Assembly (NCBI RefSeq): GCF_900182565.1
Contig: NZ_FXTI01000002.1
Coordinates: 310,001 to 374,000 of the forward strand
DNA: 64,000 bases
Direction of reading: 5' to 3'
DNA from: Melghirimyces algeriensis
GTDB lineage: Bacteria; Bacillota; Bacilli; Thermoactinomycetales; DSM-45169
Numbering within the stretch: position 1 is the stretch's first letter; each line of letters starts with the position of its first letter. A program made the translations under genes and the position numbers. This document shows, piece after piece, positions 51,949-61,060 of the stretch. The notes below the pieces were generated by a model. It had not been told where the DNA came from and ran no database searches. It saw only the letters and a program-made list of their open reading frames with translations.

Positions 51949-52221
51949 TTATAGCCGGCCTTCAATAAAATTGTCGTAGCCGTCCGCAATGGCCAATTTA
52001 TTCTCCAGGAAGTGAATGACATTCATATAGTAGTGAGCTGCCTGATCTTCCATTCCTTGATCGATCATATCTTGATAGGTTTGGTAACTATCGCGGAGCA
52101 ATTGAAAGCTTTGCTGAAACTCCTGTTCAGACAGCAATGGTGGACGTCCATCACCTTCTTCAGACCAAAACATCTTATACCGTTCCAAATAGGCTTGGTA
52201 GGTGGGAAAATTGTATGGCAT
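51949..52221 (-). CDS. Hypothetical helical protein (90 residues)
   Basis: The soluble protein is helical and rich in Tyr, Gln and Glu (YNFPTYQAYLERYKMFWSE, SEQEFQQSFQLLRDSYQTYQDMIDQGMEDQAAHYYMN). I do not recognise a family. AAAGGATGAAAGGG precedes ATG 52221. It is downstream of the SGNH hydrolase on the same strand. Confidence 0.65.
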   Translation of the reverse strand: MPYNFPTYQAYLERYKMFWSEEGDGRPPLLSEQEFQQSFQLLRDSYQTYQDMIDQGMEDQAAHYYMNVIHFLENKLAIADGYDNFIEGRL

Positions 52222-52292
52222 CCCTTTCATCCTTTAAACGTTGTATTAACCCTTAGCTTGCCGAGTGCAGAGGAGAATTATTCTTACGTCCT

Positions 52293-53102
52293 TTATTTAA
52301 CACTGGCAGAAACCGTGCGTTTGGCACGGATTTCATCCAGAATGCCACCTGCCATTAAACGATAGCCTTGATCATTGGGATGAATTTGATCATAAAGCCA
52401 TTGTTCCTCTTCTCTCTGCAATCGATCCGTCACATTAACTACATAAGTAAAGGGATTACGATCAGCAACCCGCTTCATGTCTGAGTTCCACCGTTTTAAC
52501 ATCTGATTGGAAATTCTGTAATAACTCTTTTCCGGTGAGATCGGATTGTAAAGCGATGTAATCAAGATGGGCGCATCCCGATTCAATGAGCGAATGGCCG
52601 TTATAATGCTGGATAGATTTTTCTCATACTTGGCCTGTATTTCATCGAAACTGAACAGAATATGAAGCGGTTTTTCTTCCTCCAGTGCTACCTTTAGTAA
52701 ATCATTACCACCAATCGTCAGGGAAATCAAATCTGCATTGCGAATATCCGTTTGTATATGTGAATCTTGAATGGATTGGAGCAGTTTTGCAGAGGTTTGA
52801 CCCACTACCCCCCGATTAACAAGATCCAGGTCAATTCCTTCTTTTTTAAGAGCCTTTGCCACCAAGGAGCTGTATCCATGAGGGCCTGTTTTTTGGGACC
52901 CAAACCCACGAGCCACTGAATCCCCAAGAACCAGATAATTTAGTGGATCTTTTCTTTGCGCCTGATCCTTGAGATGCGAAAGAATGTTCATCTGGGAAAC
53001 CGTATCGGATTCCACAGGCTTTTTAACAAACATGAAACGTATATCGGAGGAATATAATAGGAGAAGGGAAAGACTCACAGCAATGAAGATCCATTTTTTC
53101 AT
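52293..53102 (-). CDS. SGNH/GDSL hydrolase, membrane-anchored
   Basis: The protein has 269 residues. An N-terminal hydrophobic helix (WIFIAVSLSLLLLYSS) anchors or exports it. The SGNH blocks are clear: GDSVARG (Ser62), NRGVVGQTS, GGNDLL (Asn) and the Asp-His pair in YDQIHPNDQGYRLM. Such proteins are esterases or acyl hydrolases acting at the cell surface. The closest style is Bacillus YpmR. GAGGGTGAGCAAACA precedes the ATG. Substrate is unknown. Confidence 0.87.
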   Translation of the reverse strand: MKKWIFIAVSLSLLLLYSSDIRFMFVKKPVESDTVSQMNILSHLKDQAQRKDPLNYLVLGDSVARGFGSQKTGPHGYSSLVAKALKKEGIDLDLVNRGVVGQTSAKLLQSIQDSHIQTDIRNADLISLTIGGNDLLKVALEEEKPLHILFSFDEIQAKYEKNLSSIITAIRSLNRDAPILITSLYNPISPEKSYYRISNQMLKRWNSDMKRVADRNPFTYVVNVTDRLQREEEQWLYDQIHPNDQGYRLMAGGILDEIRAKRTVSASVK

Positions 53103-53228
53103 TGTTTGCTCACCCTCTTCATCGACTCAAGTGTATATTAGTTATTTACAGAATAACATTTAAATATTACATATAAATCACATGTCAATGACAGGATCTA
53201 TCCTTTATTTTACAGTTTGATGATACAG

Positions 53229-53260
53229 AAAAACGGTACCCGAAAATCGGTACCGTTTTT
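53229..53260 (-). terminator. Terminator of rnpB
   Basis: AAAAACGGTACC-N8-GGTACCGTTTTT, with a TTTTTC run on the minus strand. Confidence 0.92.
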
Positions 53261-53285
53261 GTTGCTTAAGCTGATTCAGCTAGAA

Positions 53286-53707
53286 GGAAAGCAAACCATA
53301 AGCCGAGTTCTGTCCTCCAAGTGGTGAAACGGTGTTTGTCGCTACACCTCCCACAAAATGGAGTGGTAATCATCTGTCTAGGCGATGCATTGCTGCACCG
53401 CTCAAGCGACCAACCCGGAATCACTGCGGGCAACAGCTGCGCATGAAAACGCCGATCCCTTTATGGTCTTGCTCCAGGTGGGGTTTACCTAGCCAGCATG
53501 TCTCCATGCTGCTGGTGCGCTCTTACCGCACCGTTGCAACCTTGCCTGTGGAACAATCATGTTCCCATCGGCGGTCTGACATTTCTGTGGCACTATCCTT
53601 AGGGTCGCCCCCACCGGCCGTTAGCCGGCACCCTGCCCTGTGGAGCTCGGACTTTCCTCCCGTGAGATCCGTCGGGATCTCACCGGCGATTACCTAGTTT
53701 ACTTTCC
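53286..53707 (-). ncRNA. rnpB: RNase P RNA, class B-like
   Basis: The minus strand shows the conserved core: GGTAATCGCC, GAGGAAAGTCC, CCCTAAGGATAGTGCCACAGAAA, GGTAAGAG, and AGACAGATGATTACC with ACAGAACTCGGCTTA near the 3' end. Helix P1 forms from GGAAAGTAAACT and GGTTTGCTTTCC. The length of about 420 nt and the layout fit the Bacillus type. It matures the 5' end of tRNAs. Confidence 0.95.
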
Positions 53708-53725
53708 ATACAAACGACGTTTCTA

Positions 53726-53754
53726 ATTATACCATATATAAAAACATCATGCAA
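53726..53754 (-). promoter_or_regulatory. Promoter of rnpB
   Basis: TTGCAT-N17-TATAAT on the minus strand, extended by TGG; near consensus. Confidence 0.88.
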
Positions 53755-53775
53755 TAAAAACTTTCCAACCAACCC

Positions 53776-54882
53776 TTATATAAATTGAAATGGATCAGTA
53801 TTTACCTGTGTCACCTGGATCGGCACATCCTGAGAAAAAAATTGACTCAGTTTTTCTCCCATTCTTTCCAGGACCAAATGTTCCACATGATGTCCTGGGT
53901 CCAAGAGATTTAGTCCTTCTGCCAAGGCATCCAAAGCTGTATGGTGATCCAGATCACCCGTTATATAAACATCCGCTCCCAGTCGTTTTACTTCCGGATA
54001 ATAACGACCTCCTGACCCACCAAGAACTGCCACTTTGGAAACCCTTTCTTCCCCCTTCCCCACCATTCGAAGTCCTGAAATCCGATAAGCTTCCTTTAGT
54101 TTTAAAGCTAACTCTTTTAAAGTTACTGGTTCGGGAAGCATTCCAATCCTTCCAATTCCATCTATTTTCCCAGGCAAGTCAAGCGGATAGATATCATAAG
54201 CAGGCTCTTCATATGGGTGGGATTGAAGCATCGCTTCCACCACTTCATCCTGTATATCCTCTGTGATCACTGTTTCCAGCCGAACTTCCTTTACGCGTTC
54301 CAGCTGGCCTTTCTTTCCGATATAAGGATTTGTTCCCTCTCGCGGAAGAAATGTTCCCGTTCCATTCAGATTAAACGTGCAATGGCTGTAATTCCCAATC
54401 CAACCAGCACCTGCTCTGGCCATAGCATGAAGAACGTTTTCGTGATGATCTTCAGGAATAAACACAATCAATTTTTTCAAACGATATGTTTGTGTCGGAA
54501 TTAAAGGTTTGGTCTCCTGTAGATTCAATTTTTCACAAAGGACATCATTGACTCCATCCTTGGCAGCATCCAGATTGGTATGAGCAATGTACACATTGAT
54601 ATCATGTTTCAAGAGTTTCTTATAAATTCGACCTGCAGGTTTGTCCGTACGTAAGTCCTTCAACGGTTGAAAGATTACTGCATGGTGAGCGATAATCCAA
54701 TTCGCTCCCCTTTGAATCGCTTCCTCCACAATCTCTTCTGTGATATCAAGGGCGAGTAGAATGCCCTTTACTTCGCTTTCAGGGTGTCCTACTTGCAAGC
54801 CGATTCGATCATTTTTCATTGCCAGAGATTGTGGAGCCCAAGATTCCATCACATGAATCAGATCTTTTCCTTTAATAACCAT
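53776..54882 (-). CDS. Nif3-like dinuclear-metal protein, YqfO type
   Basis: The 368-residue protein has the Nif3 split domain (IAHHAVIFQPLKDLR, HTNLDAAKDGVND near the N-terminus; GGSGGRYYPEVKRLGADVYITGDLDHH and DPGHHVEHL near the C-terminus) with the PII-like YqfO insert (RLKKLIVFIPEDHHENVLHAMARAGAGWIGNYSHC and HPYEEPAYDIYPL) between them. It binds two metals; the cellular role is not settled. ATG 54882 follows GGGAGG and overlaps trmK by 25 bp. Confidence 0.92.
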   Translation of the reverse strand: MVIKGKDLIHVMESWAPQSLAMKNDRIGLQVGHPESEVKGILLALDITEEIVEEAIQRGANWIIAHHAVIFQPLKDLRTDKPAGRIYKKLLKHDINVYIAHTNLDAAKDGVNDVLCEKLNLQETKPLIPTQTYRLKKLIVFIPEDHHENVLHAMARAGAGWIGNYSHCTFNLNGTGTFLPREGTNPYIGKKGQLERVKEVRLETVITEDIQDEVVEAMLQSHPYEEPAYDIYPLDLPGKIDGIGRIGMLPEPVTLKELALKLKEAYRISGLRMVGKGEERVSKVAVLGGSGGRYYPEVKRLGADVYITGDLDHHTALDALAEGLNLLDPGHHVEHLVLERMGEKLSQFFSQDVPIQVTQVNTDPFQFI

Positions 54883-55604
54883 TCTCTGACATCCTCCCAC
54901 TTTTCACGTTGAAGTTGCAACTCTTTTCTCCGCAATTCTCCCTGAGGAGATCGAGCGGATTGAAGTCCCTGTAGAATTCGGTCTACACTTGATATTTCTT
55001 CCATCACTTTCTTCGGTAATAAGGGATGATGCTTTTGACACAACAGAGGACCCAGTTTTTCCATCATCTCTTTTTCAAATGGAGAGGCTTTATAGGGTTG
55101 ATCCGGATTTCCAGGCCGTGCTGAAATGATTTCGTACAGAATTTCCCCGTCATTTACCAACTCTTCCTGATCAATTTCCCATCCTTGATGATATAGCCAA
55201 CGGCGAACCTGTTCTCCATGGTTGTTCGGTTGCAATATAAGCTGTTTTACATGTGACAGCTTATCATTCCCCTGAGATAATATGGAAGTGATCGTAGCGC
55301 CCCCCATACCGGCCAGAACGATCACCTCTGCTTCACCAGGATTTAAAACGTCCAGTCCGTCTCCCAGACGAACATCAATCTGATATTCAAGCCCCGCTTC
55401 TCGCACATTTTTTTGTGCGTTTTGAAAGGGTCCTCTATTCACCTCGCCGGCAATCCCTTTTTTTAACCAACCACGCTCTGCAAGATATATCAACAATTGC
55501 GCATGATCTGCTCCAATATCTGCTACGACTCGTTCGGCATTGATACAGCTGGCGACAGCCGATAACCGATCGGAGATCTTTGAGCTTTTCATCTCTCTTT
55601 CCAT
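54858..55604 (-). CDS. trmK: tRNA (adenine22-N1)-methyltransferase TrmK
   Basis: A SAM-dependent enzyme of 248 residues that methylates A22 of tRNA. The Rossmann motif VADIGADHAQLLIYL (about 27-41), DVRLGDGLDVL and the active loop VLAGMGGATI are present, with a C-terminal coiled coil (LQSARSPQGELRRKELQLQREKWEDVREWL). ATG 55604 is preferred over 55610 because AAGGGGG directly abuts the latter. In Bacillus trmK-yqfO lies close after sigA; here other genes intervene. Confidence 0.93.
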   Translation of the reverse strand: MEREMKSSKISDRLSAVASCINAERVVADIGADHAQLLIYLAERGWLKKGIAGEVNRGPFQNAQKNVREAGLEYQIDVRLGDGLDVLNPGEAEVIVLAGMGGATITSILSQGNDKLSHVKQLILQPNNHGEQVRRWLYHQGWEIDQEELVNDGEILYEIISARPGNPDQPYKASPFEKEMMEKLGPLLCQKHHPLLPKKVMEEISSVDRILQGLQSARSPQGELRRKELQLQREKWEDVREWLLKEKI

Positions 55605-55671
55605 GCTCATCCCCCTTATCTATTCCATTATAACGAAATAAAGGATGAATATCAGTTTGTGCAGTACATTT

Positions 55672-56385
55672 TCATATCAAAGCCAAACGACAGGTGACCG
55701 GAAGATGGTCGGACGGGCAACCTGGTGTGTTTAACACATGTGCATCCTGGACATGAAAGTGCCTGGTGCAAAAGATATAGTCAATTCTTTTTCGGGGAGA
55801 AGGACAGGGGTAAGTGGGAGCATCAACATCCGATTGTTTCAGAACATCCTTCAAAACTGGAAAGAGTCGTGTGACAGATGAACGACCAGGCGTTACATTC
55901 CAATCCCCCATCGCCACCATTGGAACATCGACATCACACTGTTTCAGCAACTGTTCAGTCTGTCGTTTTCGAATCCACGGTGTAAAGCCCAGATGGGTCA
56001 CCACCACACGTAATCTTTGATCCATACCATGGGGGATGACATCCGTTACCAAAAGAGCCCTAGACTCTTCTCCCCGAATATTTACCTGAATATTTTTGGT
56101 TGAGCATATGATTCCCTTCACAAGAAGACCATTTCCGTATCCCCGAAAAGCATTTGTATCGGTTGATTTTTGAATGGATGGTCCAAAAGCCTGCTTCATT
56201 CCCAGTCGCTTTGCCAAAAAGGATAATTGATCTTCAAAATGGCTTCGACGGTGAAATCGAACATCCACTTCATTTAGACCCACCAAATCAGGCCGCTCTC
56301 TTTCAATGACATGGGCAATCCGAACCAGGTCGACGCGGAGATCACAGCCCAATCCGTGCCGTATGTTATAAACCATCACCTTCAA
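55672..56385 (-). CDS. Endonuclease/exonuclease/phosphatase (EEP) family protein
   Basis: The 237-residue protein has the EEP metal sites: NIRHGLG near the start, Glu39 in LVGLNEVD, HLGF, VAMGDWNVTP (Asp-Asn pair), RIDYIF and the final SDHLPVT. It cleaves phosphodiesters in lipids, nucleic acids or small molecules; no signal peptide is seen, so it acts in the cytosol. TTG at 56385 is the start, 9 bases after AGGAGG. Substrate unknown. Confidence 0.85.
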   Translation of the reverse strand: MKVMVYNIRHGLGCDLRVDLVRIAHVIERERPDLVGLNEVDVRFHRRSHFEDQLSFLAKRLGMKQAFGPSIQKSTDTNAFRGYGNGLLVKGIICSTKNIQVNIRGEESRALLVTDVIPHGMDQRLRVVVTHLGFTPWIRKRQTEQLLKQCDVDVPMVAMGDWNVTPGRSSVTRLFPVLKDVLKQSDVDAPTYPCPSPRKRIDYIFCTRHFHVQDAHVLNTPGCPSDHLPVTCRLALI

Positions 56386-56514
56386 CCCTGTTCACCTCCT
56401 GTTTTTTCCATCCCTCCCTTCTTTCCATATGACACCAACTTCTCTCTCTTGCATTTACTAGGCAGATTAATCACTGTCAGAAACCGACATTCCAAATGGA
56501 AAGGTGAGGAGTTC

Positions 56515-56658
56515 ATGGGAGTTGTCAACCAGATTTTTATGCCAAACCAACCTTGGAGATTGCATGAATGCAAGGATTACGACATGGTTGGGTCCTCCCC
56601 GATGAGGACTTTTGAGGGCAGAGAAAACCATTCAATCAATCCTAACCTGATCGATTAA
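56515..56658 (+). CDS. Small hypothetical protein (47 residues)
   Basis: AAGGTGAGGAG lies directly before the ATG. The peptide MGVVNQIFMPNQPWRLHECK... ends NHSINPNLID and is soluble and polar. I recognise no family. A longer frame upstream has no start site. It lies divergent from the EEP gene. The stop is 11 bp from the right hairpin of repeat copy 2. Confidence 0.5.
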   Translation: MGVVNQIFMPNQPWRLHECKDYDMVGSSPMRTFEGRENHSINPNLID

Positions 56659-56668
56659 CATAAAAAGA

Positions 56669-56686
56669 ACCGGCCTTCATGCCGGT
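56669..56686 (-). terminator. Terminator after repeated element copy 2
   Basis: ACCGGC-ATGAAG-GCCGGT followed by TCTTTTTATG on the minus strand: the original M1-peptidase terminator. Confidence 0.85.
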
Positions 56687-56913
56687 GAGACTGCTGACAA
56701 AGGTAATAAGAGGAGGATTTCCGGTGGAGCATCCTTTTCCGACAACCCAGCGGAACCCCTGGAGGTCCCAACCGTTCAGCGGACAACCTGCTTTTCCTTT
56801 TTGTCCGCTGGTTGAGGCCGGAGGGGGTAAAGCGGACTCCTTCCATTTCTTTTAGCTGGAGGAAAGAGGTACGGAAACGGAAATCTCCCCTTCACCACTT
56901 TGCCATGAACCTC
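56687..56913 (-). repeat. Repeated element copy 2, MITE-like, inserted in a terminator
   Basis: A 227-bp relative of the element at 30427-30652, in the other orientation. The central 100 bp are nearly identical. It has GACAAAG (56696-56702) and imperfect CTTTGCC (56898-56904) near its ends, and keeps the CAGCGGAC...GTCCGCTG hairpin, including one G-U change in the outer stem. It separates the M1 gene from its terminator and is flanked by two versions of that terminator hairpin. Confidence 0.8.
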
Positions 56914-56931
56914 ACTGGACTTCATGCCGGT
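56914..56931 (-). other. First hairpin copy after the M1 peptidase gene, degenerate
   Basis: ACCGGCATGAAGTCCAGT matches the terminator hairpin at 56669 in 16 of 18 bases; two changes weaken its stem. No T-run follows. Confidence 0.65.
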
Positions 56932-56933
56932 CT

Positions 56934-58370
56934 TTATTTCTTATGATCCGTCTGAAAATATAACCAGCGATGAAAGAAGGGTTTCAGATCCGTTCCGGCT
57001 ACTTCACTCGCCACATGGATAAAATCCTGAGTTGTGGCAATCCGAAAACGGAATCGATCATAATAAGTGCTTAAAATCTCAAGCACTTTCTCTTTCCCCA
57101 GATGCTCCATCAGTTTCCACATCATCGCTGCCGGACGGGTATAAACCATCCAGCCATAAACAGGATCGGAATATTGATAGAGGGACTCCACAGAGGTGAT
57201 CCCCTTTTCTTTATGAATCTGATCCGTTCTTTCAGCCACTTTTGCAAGCAATTTCTGTTCATCTTCTCCCATCTGTTCATGCATGTACAGAAACTCTGAA
57301 AATGTGGTTAATCCCTCATCCAACCAGGGTTCTTTTACCTGATTATTGCCAACGACGCCATACCACCATTGATGTGCCAACTCATGGGCCACCACGTTCA
57401 CAGCTGGACGTTCTCCTTTTCGAGTGGGTATCTTGTCCAGAGAGGTAACAAGACCGGGATATTCCATACCCGCAATACCGTATCCTGTTTCTCCCAACAC
57501 AACATCCACTTCTTTATAGGGATAGTCACCAAAATGCTTACTGAAAAATTTCATCGCTGTAATCGCGTGATGATGAAGCTCCTGAGCCACATCTTCCATT
57601 CCTTTGAGATACCAAAGATTCACTTCGACATCTCCAGCCTTTCCCCTCACCGGCTCATAATCTTTAGTGATCACTGCCGCAAAATCCCGTACTTTACTTT
57701 GCTGAAGCGTCACTTTTGAGGAGAAGGAGTCAGAGGAATCATTTGCACTGGTTATCAAACGGTATCCCTTTGGAATATCAAATGTAATTTTAAAATCTGA
57801 AATACGGGAATAGAAAGGGTCACCCGTGGAAGTGTAAGGGTCTGTATGCCACCCTTCCTGATCTTTAACCGCCAACATCGGGTACCATTGGGCTAGGAAT
57901 GCGGTATCCCCAAACCGATTTAACCTCATTCCACCTTGAGGCAATTTCAGCTCATAATCCATCTCTACCTGCACTGTTTTACCGGTCTGAATGTAGGCGG
58001 GCAAGCTCACCTTTAACAATGTCTCTTTCGTATGATAGCGGGCGGTTGATCCATCCACTTTGACATTTCTCACATGTAAATATCCAGGCTTCTTCGGCTT
58101 GGAGGCAGATCCCCATTTCCAATTGGAAAATGCATTGGGATACAAATGAAAATAAAGCTCCTGCAACTTCTGTTCACCGACCGGGATCTTAACATGATAA
58201 TGACCCGTTATCTTGGATGTTGCATCGTCATATTTTGCATCAATTATATAGGTCGGACGTTTTTCAGACCCTGTGGACATCCCATTTTCCATTGCAAAAA
58301 CATTTGCTTGTGTCATCGTCCAGCTCATCATAAACACGATCAGCCAACCAAACAAAAAACGACGCTTCAT
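56934..58370 (-). CDS. Secreted M1 family (aminopeptidase N-like) metallopeptidase
   Basis: The protein has 478 residues. A signal peptide (FLFGWLIVFMMSWTMTQANVFA) is followed by a beta domain (about 40-255) and a gluzincin catalytic domain. The zinc ligands are His329, His333 and Glu352 in HELAHQWW...WLDEGLTTF; Glu330 is the base. The GAMEN loop is changed to AGMEYPG, as in many shorter bacterial M1 proteins. It lacks the long C-terminal helical domain. It probably trims peptides outside the membrane. Element copy 2 lies directly after its stop. Confidence 0.9.
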   Translation of the reverse strand: MKRRFLFGWLIVFMMSWTMTQANVFAMENGMSTGSEKRPTYIIDAKYDDATSKITGHYHVKIPVGEQKLQELYFHLYPNAFSNWKWGSASKPKKPGYLHVRNVKVDGSTARYHTKETLLKVSLPAYIQTGKTVQVEMDYELKLPQGGMRLNRFGDTAFLAQWYPMLAVKDQEGWHTDPYTSTGDPFYSRISDFKITFDIPKGYRLITSANDSSDSFSSKVTLQQSKVRDFAAVITKDYEPVRGKAGDVEVNLWYLKGMEDVAQELHHHAITAMKFFSKHFGDYPYKEVDVVLGETGYGIAGMEYPGLVTSLDKIPTRKGERPAVNVVAHELAHQWWYGVVGNNQVKEPWLDEGLTTFSEFLYMHEQMGEDEQKLLAKVAERTDQIHKEKGITSVESLYQYSDPVYGWMVYTRPAAMMWKLMEHLGKEKVLEILSTYYDRFRFRIATTQDFIHVASEVAGTDLKPFFHRWLYFQTDHKK

Positions 58371-58464
58371 CCGTCATTCCCCATTTCCTGATGAAATCCA
58401 CTCCTTTACAGGATTTCCATCAAAATAGGTTTTATGACGGATTTACGCCGTTAATTTCATATGG

Positions 58465-59586
58465 TTACAAATTTCCCCGTCGTTCCTGTTCCCGCTCAAT
58501 CGCTTCAAAGAGTGCCTTAAAGTTTCCTTCTCCGAAACCACGGGCCCCTTTTCGTTGAATGATTTCAAAAAACAGGGTTGGACGATCCACAATCGGACGG
58601 GTAAAAACTTGCAGCAGGTATCCCTCGTCATCCCGATCCACCAGAATACCATTTTTGCGAAGATCATCCAAAGCCTCGTCGATGTCCCCCACCCGGCGGT
58701 GCAGGTCTTCATAATACGTATCCGGTGTAAGGAGAAATTCCACCCCTTTTTTCTTCAAATCTTGAACAGTTTGAATGATATCTTTTGTATAAAGGGCGAT
58801 ATGTTGCACACCAGGACCGTGGTAATACTCCAAATATTCCGCAATCTGGGACTTCCGTTTTCCTTCCGCCGGCTCGTTGATCGGAAATTTAATGCGCCCC
58901 GTTCCGTTCTGCATCACTTTGGACATTAGAGCTGAATATTCTGTACTGATATCTTCATCCCGAAAATGGCGAAGTTCCTTAAAGCCCATTACCCGTTCGT
59001 AATAGGAAACCCACTCCTCCATTTTTTCTACATTTCCAACAATATGATCCACCCCAAGAAGACCAGCGCTCTCTGAAGGAATCAAAGAATTCGCCTCGGT
59101 GAAGCCGGGAGCAAATACTCCATGATAATTTTTTCGCTCCACCAATGTGTGAATGGTATCACCGTACGTTCCTATAATCGCCTTTTTCATTTCCCCGTGT
59201 TGATCCGTTTCCTTCCAAGGCTCTTTTATCGAAATTCCTCCGCGGGCAACAGCCTCCCGATAGGCAGACTCCACATCATTTACCTGAAGGGCAATATCTT
59301 TTACTCCGTCACCATGCAACTTGACAAACTCTGCAATAGGGTGATCCGGGTGATAGGCTCCGCTGATTACAAAACGTACATTTCCTTGTTCCAACACATA
59401 GGAAACCGTCTCACGACTCTTGGTTTCCAGTCCTTTATACGCTACCGGTTGAAATCCAAATGTTTTGCAAAAATAATGCGCAGCCTGTTTTGCATTACTG
59501 GTGTAAAACTCCAGATAGTCTACATCCAGTAACGGAAGAAAATCCTCAACGACCGCTTCATTTGATGTTGCTTTGGTCTCCGCCAT
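58465..59586 (-). CDS. hppD: 4-hydroxyphenylpyruvate dioxygenase
   Basis: A two-module VOC-fold Fe(II) dioxygenase of 373 residues that turns 4-hydroxyphenylpyruvate into homogentisate in tyrosine breakdown. Metal ligands fit His in DHIVGNVEKMEEWV, His in GPGVQHIALYT and Glu in LFFEIIQRKGARGFGEGNFKALFEAIE. The C-terminal lid helix separates it from hydroxymandelate synthase. AGAGGAGG precedes the ATG. hmgA and fahA are not in the window. Confidence 0.95.
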   Translation of the reverse strand: MAETKATSNEAVVEDFLPLLDVDYLEFYTSNAKQAAHYFCKTFGFQPVAYKGLETKSRETVSYVLEQGNVRFVISGAYHPDHPIAEFVKLHGDGVKDIALQVNDVESAYREAVARGGISIKEPWKETDQHGEMKKAIIGTYGDTIHTLVERKNYHGVFAPGFTEANSLIPSESAGLLGVDHIVGNVEKMEEWVSYYERVMGFKELRHFRDEDISTEYSALMSKVMQNGTGRIKFPINEPAEGKRKSQIAEYLEYYHGPGVQHIALYTKDIIQTVQDLKKKGVEFLLTPDTYYEDLHRRVGDIDEALDDLRKNGILVDRDDEGYLLQVFTRPIVDRPTLFFEIIQRKGARGFGEGNFKALFEAIEREQERRGNL

Positions 59587-59684
59587 CAGAATACCTCCTC
59601 TTGCGAAAGTTCTGTACCTTCAGACTACACAGTCAACAGCAAGTTCGCAAGCATACGAAGAGGCGCGTTAACGCTTTATCCTGA

Positions 59685-60830
59685 TTAAGAACAACCGATT
59701 TCCCGTGCGATGACCATGCGTTGAATTTCCGATGTGCCTTCACCGATTTCTGTCAGTTTGGCATCTCGAAAGAAACGTTCCACTTTGTAATCATGTATAT
59801 AACCGTACCCACCATGAATTTGCACTGCTTGATCGCATACTTTCATAGCCATTTCCGAGGCGTATAATTTCGCCATAGAAGCCTCTTTAGTAAATTTCCG
59901 TCCTTGGTCTTTTAACCAGGCTGCCTTAAAGACCATATTTCTCGCCAATTCAATGTTCATGGCCATATCCGCCAATTTGTGCTGAATAACCTGAAATTTG
60001 GATATCGCTTGACCAAACTGCACTCGTTCTTTGGCATACTGAAGAGCGGCTTCATAAGCTCCCTGGGCAATTCCAACCGCCATCGCCCCAATCCCGATCC
60101 GCCCTCCGTCCAGTGTGATTAGAAATTGCTTAAACCCCTCTCCTATCTTTCCTAAGACATGATCCGACGGAATACGAACATTTTCCAGTATCAATTCGGT
60201 TGTGTTGGAACTGTGAAGACCCATTTTTACATAATTGTCCACAATCTGGAAACCCTGTGCATCCGTTGGCACAATGAAAGCAGTGATCTCCGGGAAACCA
60301 TCCACTTTCTTTCCCGTCACTGCAGTAAGGGCCAGATAGTCTGCATAACCTGCGTTGGTAATAAAACATTTGGATCCATTAAGGAGCCACCCATCCCCTT
60401 CACGAATCGCATTTGTCCGTGTTCCCCCCGCGTCGGAGCCCGCATTGGGCTCTGTCAAACCAAAAGCACCCAATGTCTCTCCCTGACACAGCGGAACAAG
60501 ATATTTTTCCTTCTGCTCCTCGGTTCCAAACAGATAAAAGGGTGCACATCCCAGGGAAACATGAGCGGAATAGGTTATACCAACTGATCCACAAACCCGT
60601 GATAACTCTTCCACCACAATGGCAAAACTGATGGTGTCAGCTCCGCCTCCACCGTATTTCTCTGGGAAAGGAAGCCCCATCAGATTTAGATCTGCCATTT
60701 TGTCAAAAACCTCTTTTGGAAAGGTTTTTGTTCGATCACGCTCATCCGCCCCCGGTGCCACCTCACCCTCTGCAAAATCTCTCATCAATTTGCGAATCAT
60801 GCTTTGTTCTTCCGTCAACTCAAAATTCAT
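59685..60830 (-). CDS. Acyl-CoA dehydrogenase
   Basis: A flavoprotein of 381 residues. Seen: an N-terminal helix domain (FELTEEQSMIRKLMRDFAEGEVAP), FGLTEPNAGSDAGGTRT (FAD contacts), KCFITNAGYAD, FGQAISKFQVIQHKLADMA, QIHGGYGY and the closing AKLTEIGEGTSEIQRMVIAREI. It oxidises acyl-CoA to enoyl-CoA and passes electrons to ETF. Chain or branch preference is unclear; the family is near short/branched-chain enzymes. ATG 60830 follows GGAGTGGAG. It is upstream of HPPD on the same strand. Confidence 0.92.
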   Translation of the reverse strand: MNFELTEEQSMIRKLMRDFAEGEVAPGADERDRTKTFPKEVFDKMADLNLMGLPFPEKYGGGGADTISFAIVVEELSRVCGSVGITYSAHVSLGCAPFYLFGTEEQKEKYLVPLCQGETLGAFGLTEPNAGSDAGGTRTNAIREGDGWLLNGSKCFITNAGYADYLALTAVTGKKVDGFPEITAFIVPTDAQGFQIVDNYVKMGLHSSNTTELILENVRIPSDHVLGKIGEGFKQFLITLDGGRIGIGAMAVGIAQGAYEAALQYAKERVQFGQAISKFQVIQHKLADMAMNIELARNMVFKAAWLKDQGRKFTKEASMAKLYASEMAMKVCDQAVQIHGGYGYIHDYKVERFFRDAKLTEIGEGTSEIQRMVIAREIGCS

Positions 60831-61010
60831 GGAATCTCCACTCCCATTCCTCTTGATGACAACGCTTTCATTCATTATTATAGGATTAAAGATATATCCC
60901 TTTCAATAATTTTTGAAATATATCTGTTTTTTCCGACCTGATCCGCCTTTGAAGGTTTGCATTGGGTTCGGAAAAGGGATAAAATTAAACCAGTAATCAT
61001 GGCAAAAAAC

Positions 61011-61037
61011 AAAAGCACCCTTTTATGGAGTGCTTTT
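61011..61037 (-). terminator. Terminator after sigA
   Basis: AAAAGCAC...GTGCTTTT followed by GTTTTTTG on the minus strand. Confidence 0.85.
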
Positions 61038-61060
61038 CCAACAACATCTTCTCAACTTTT

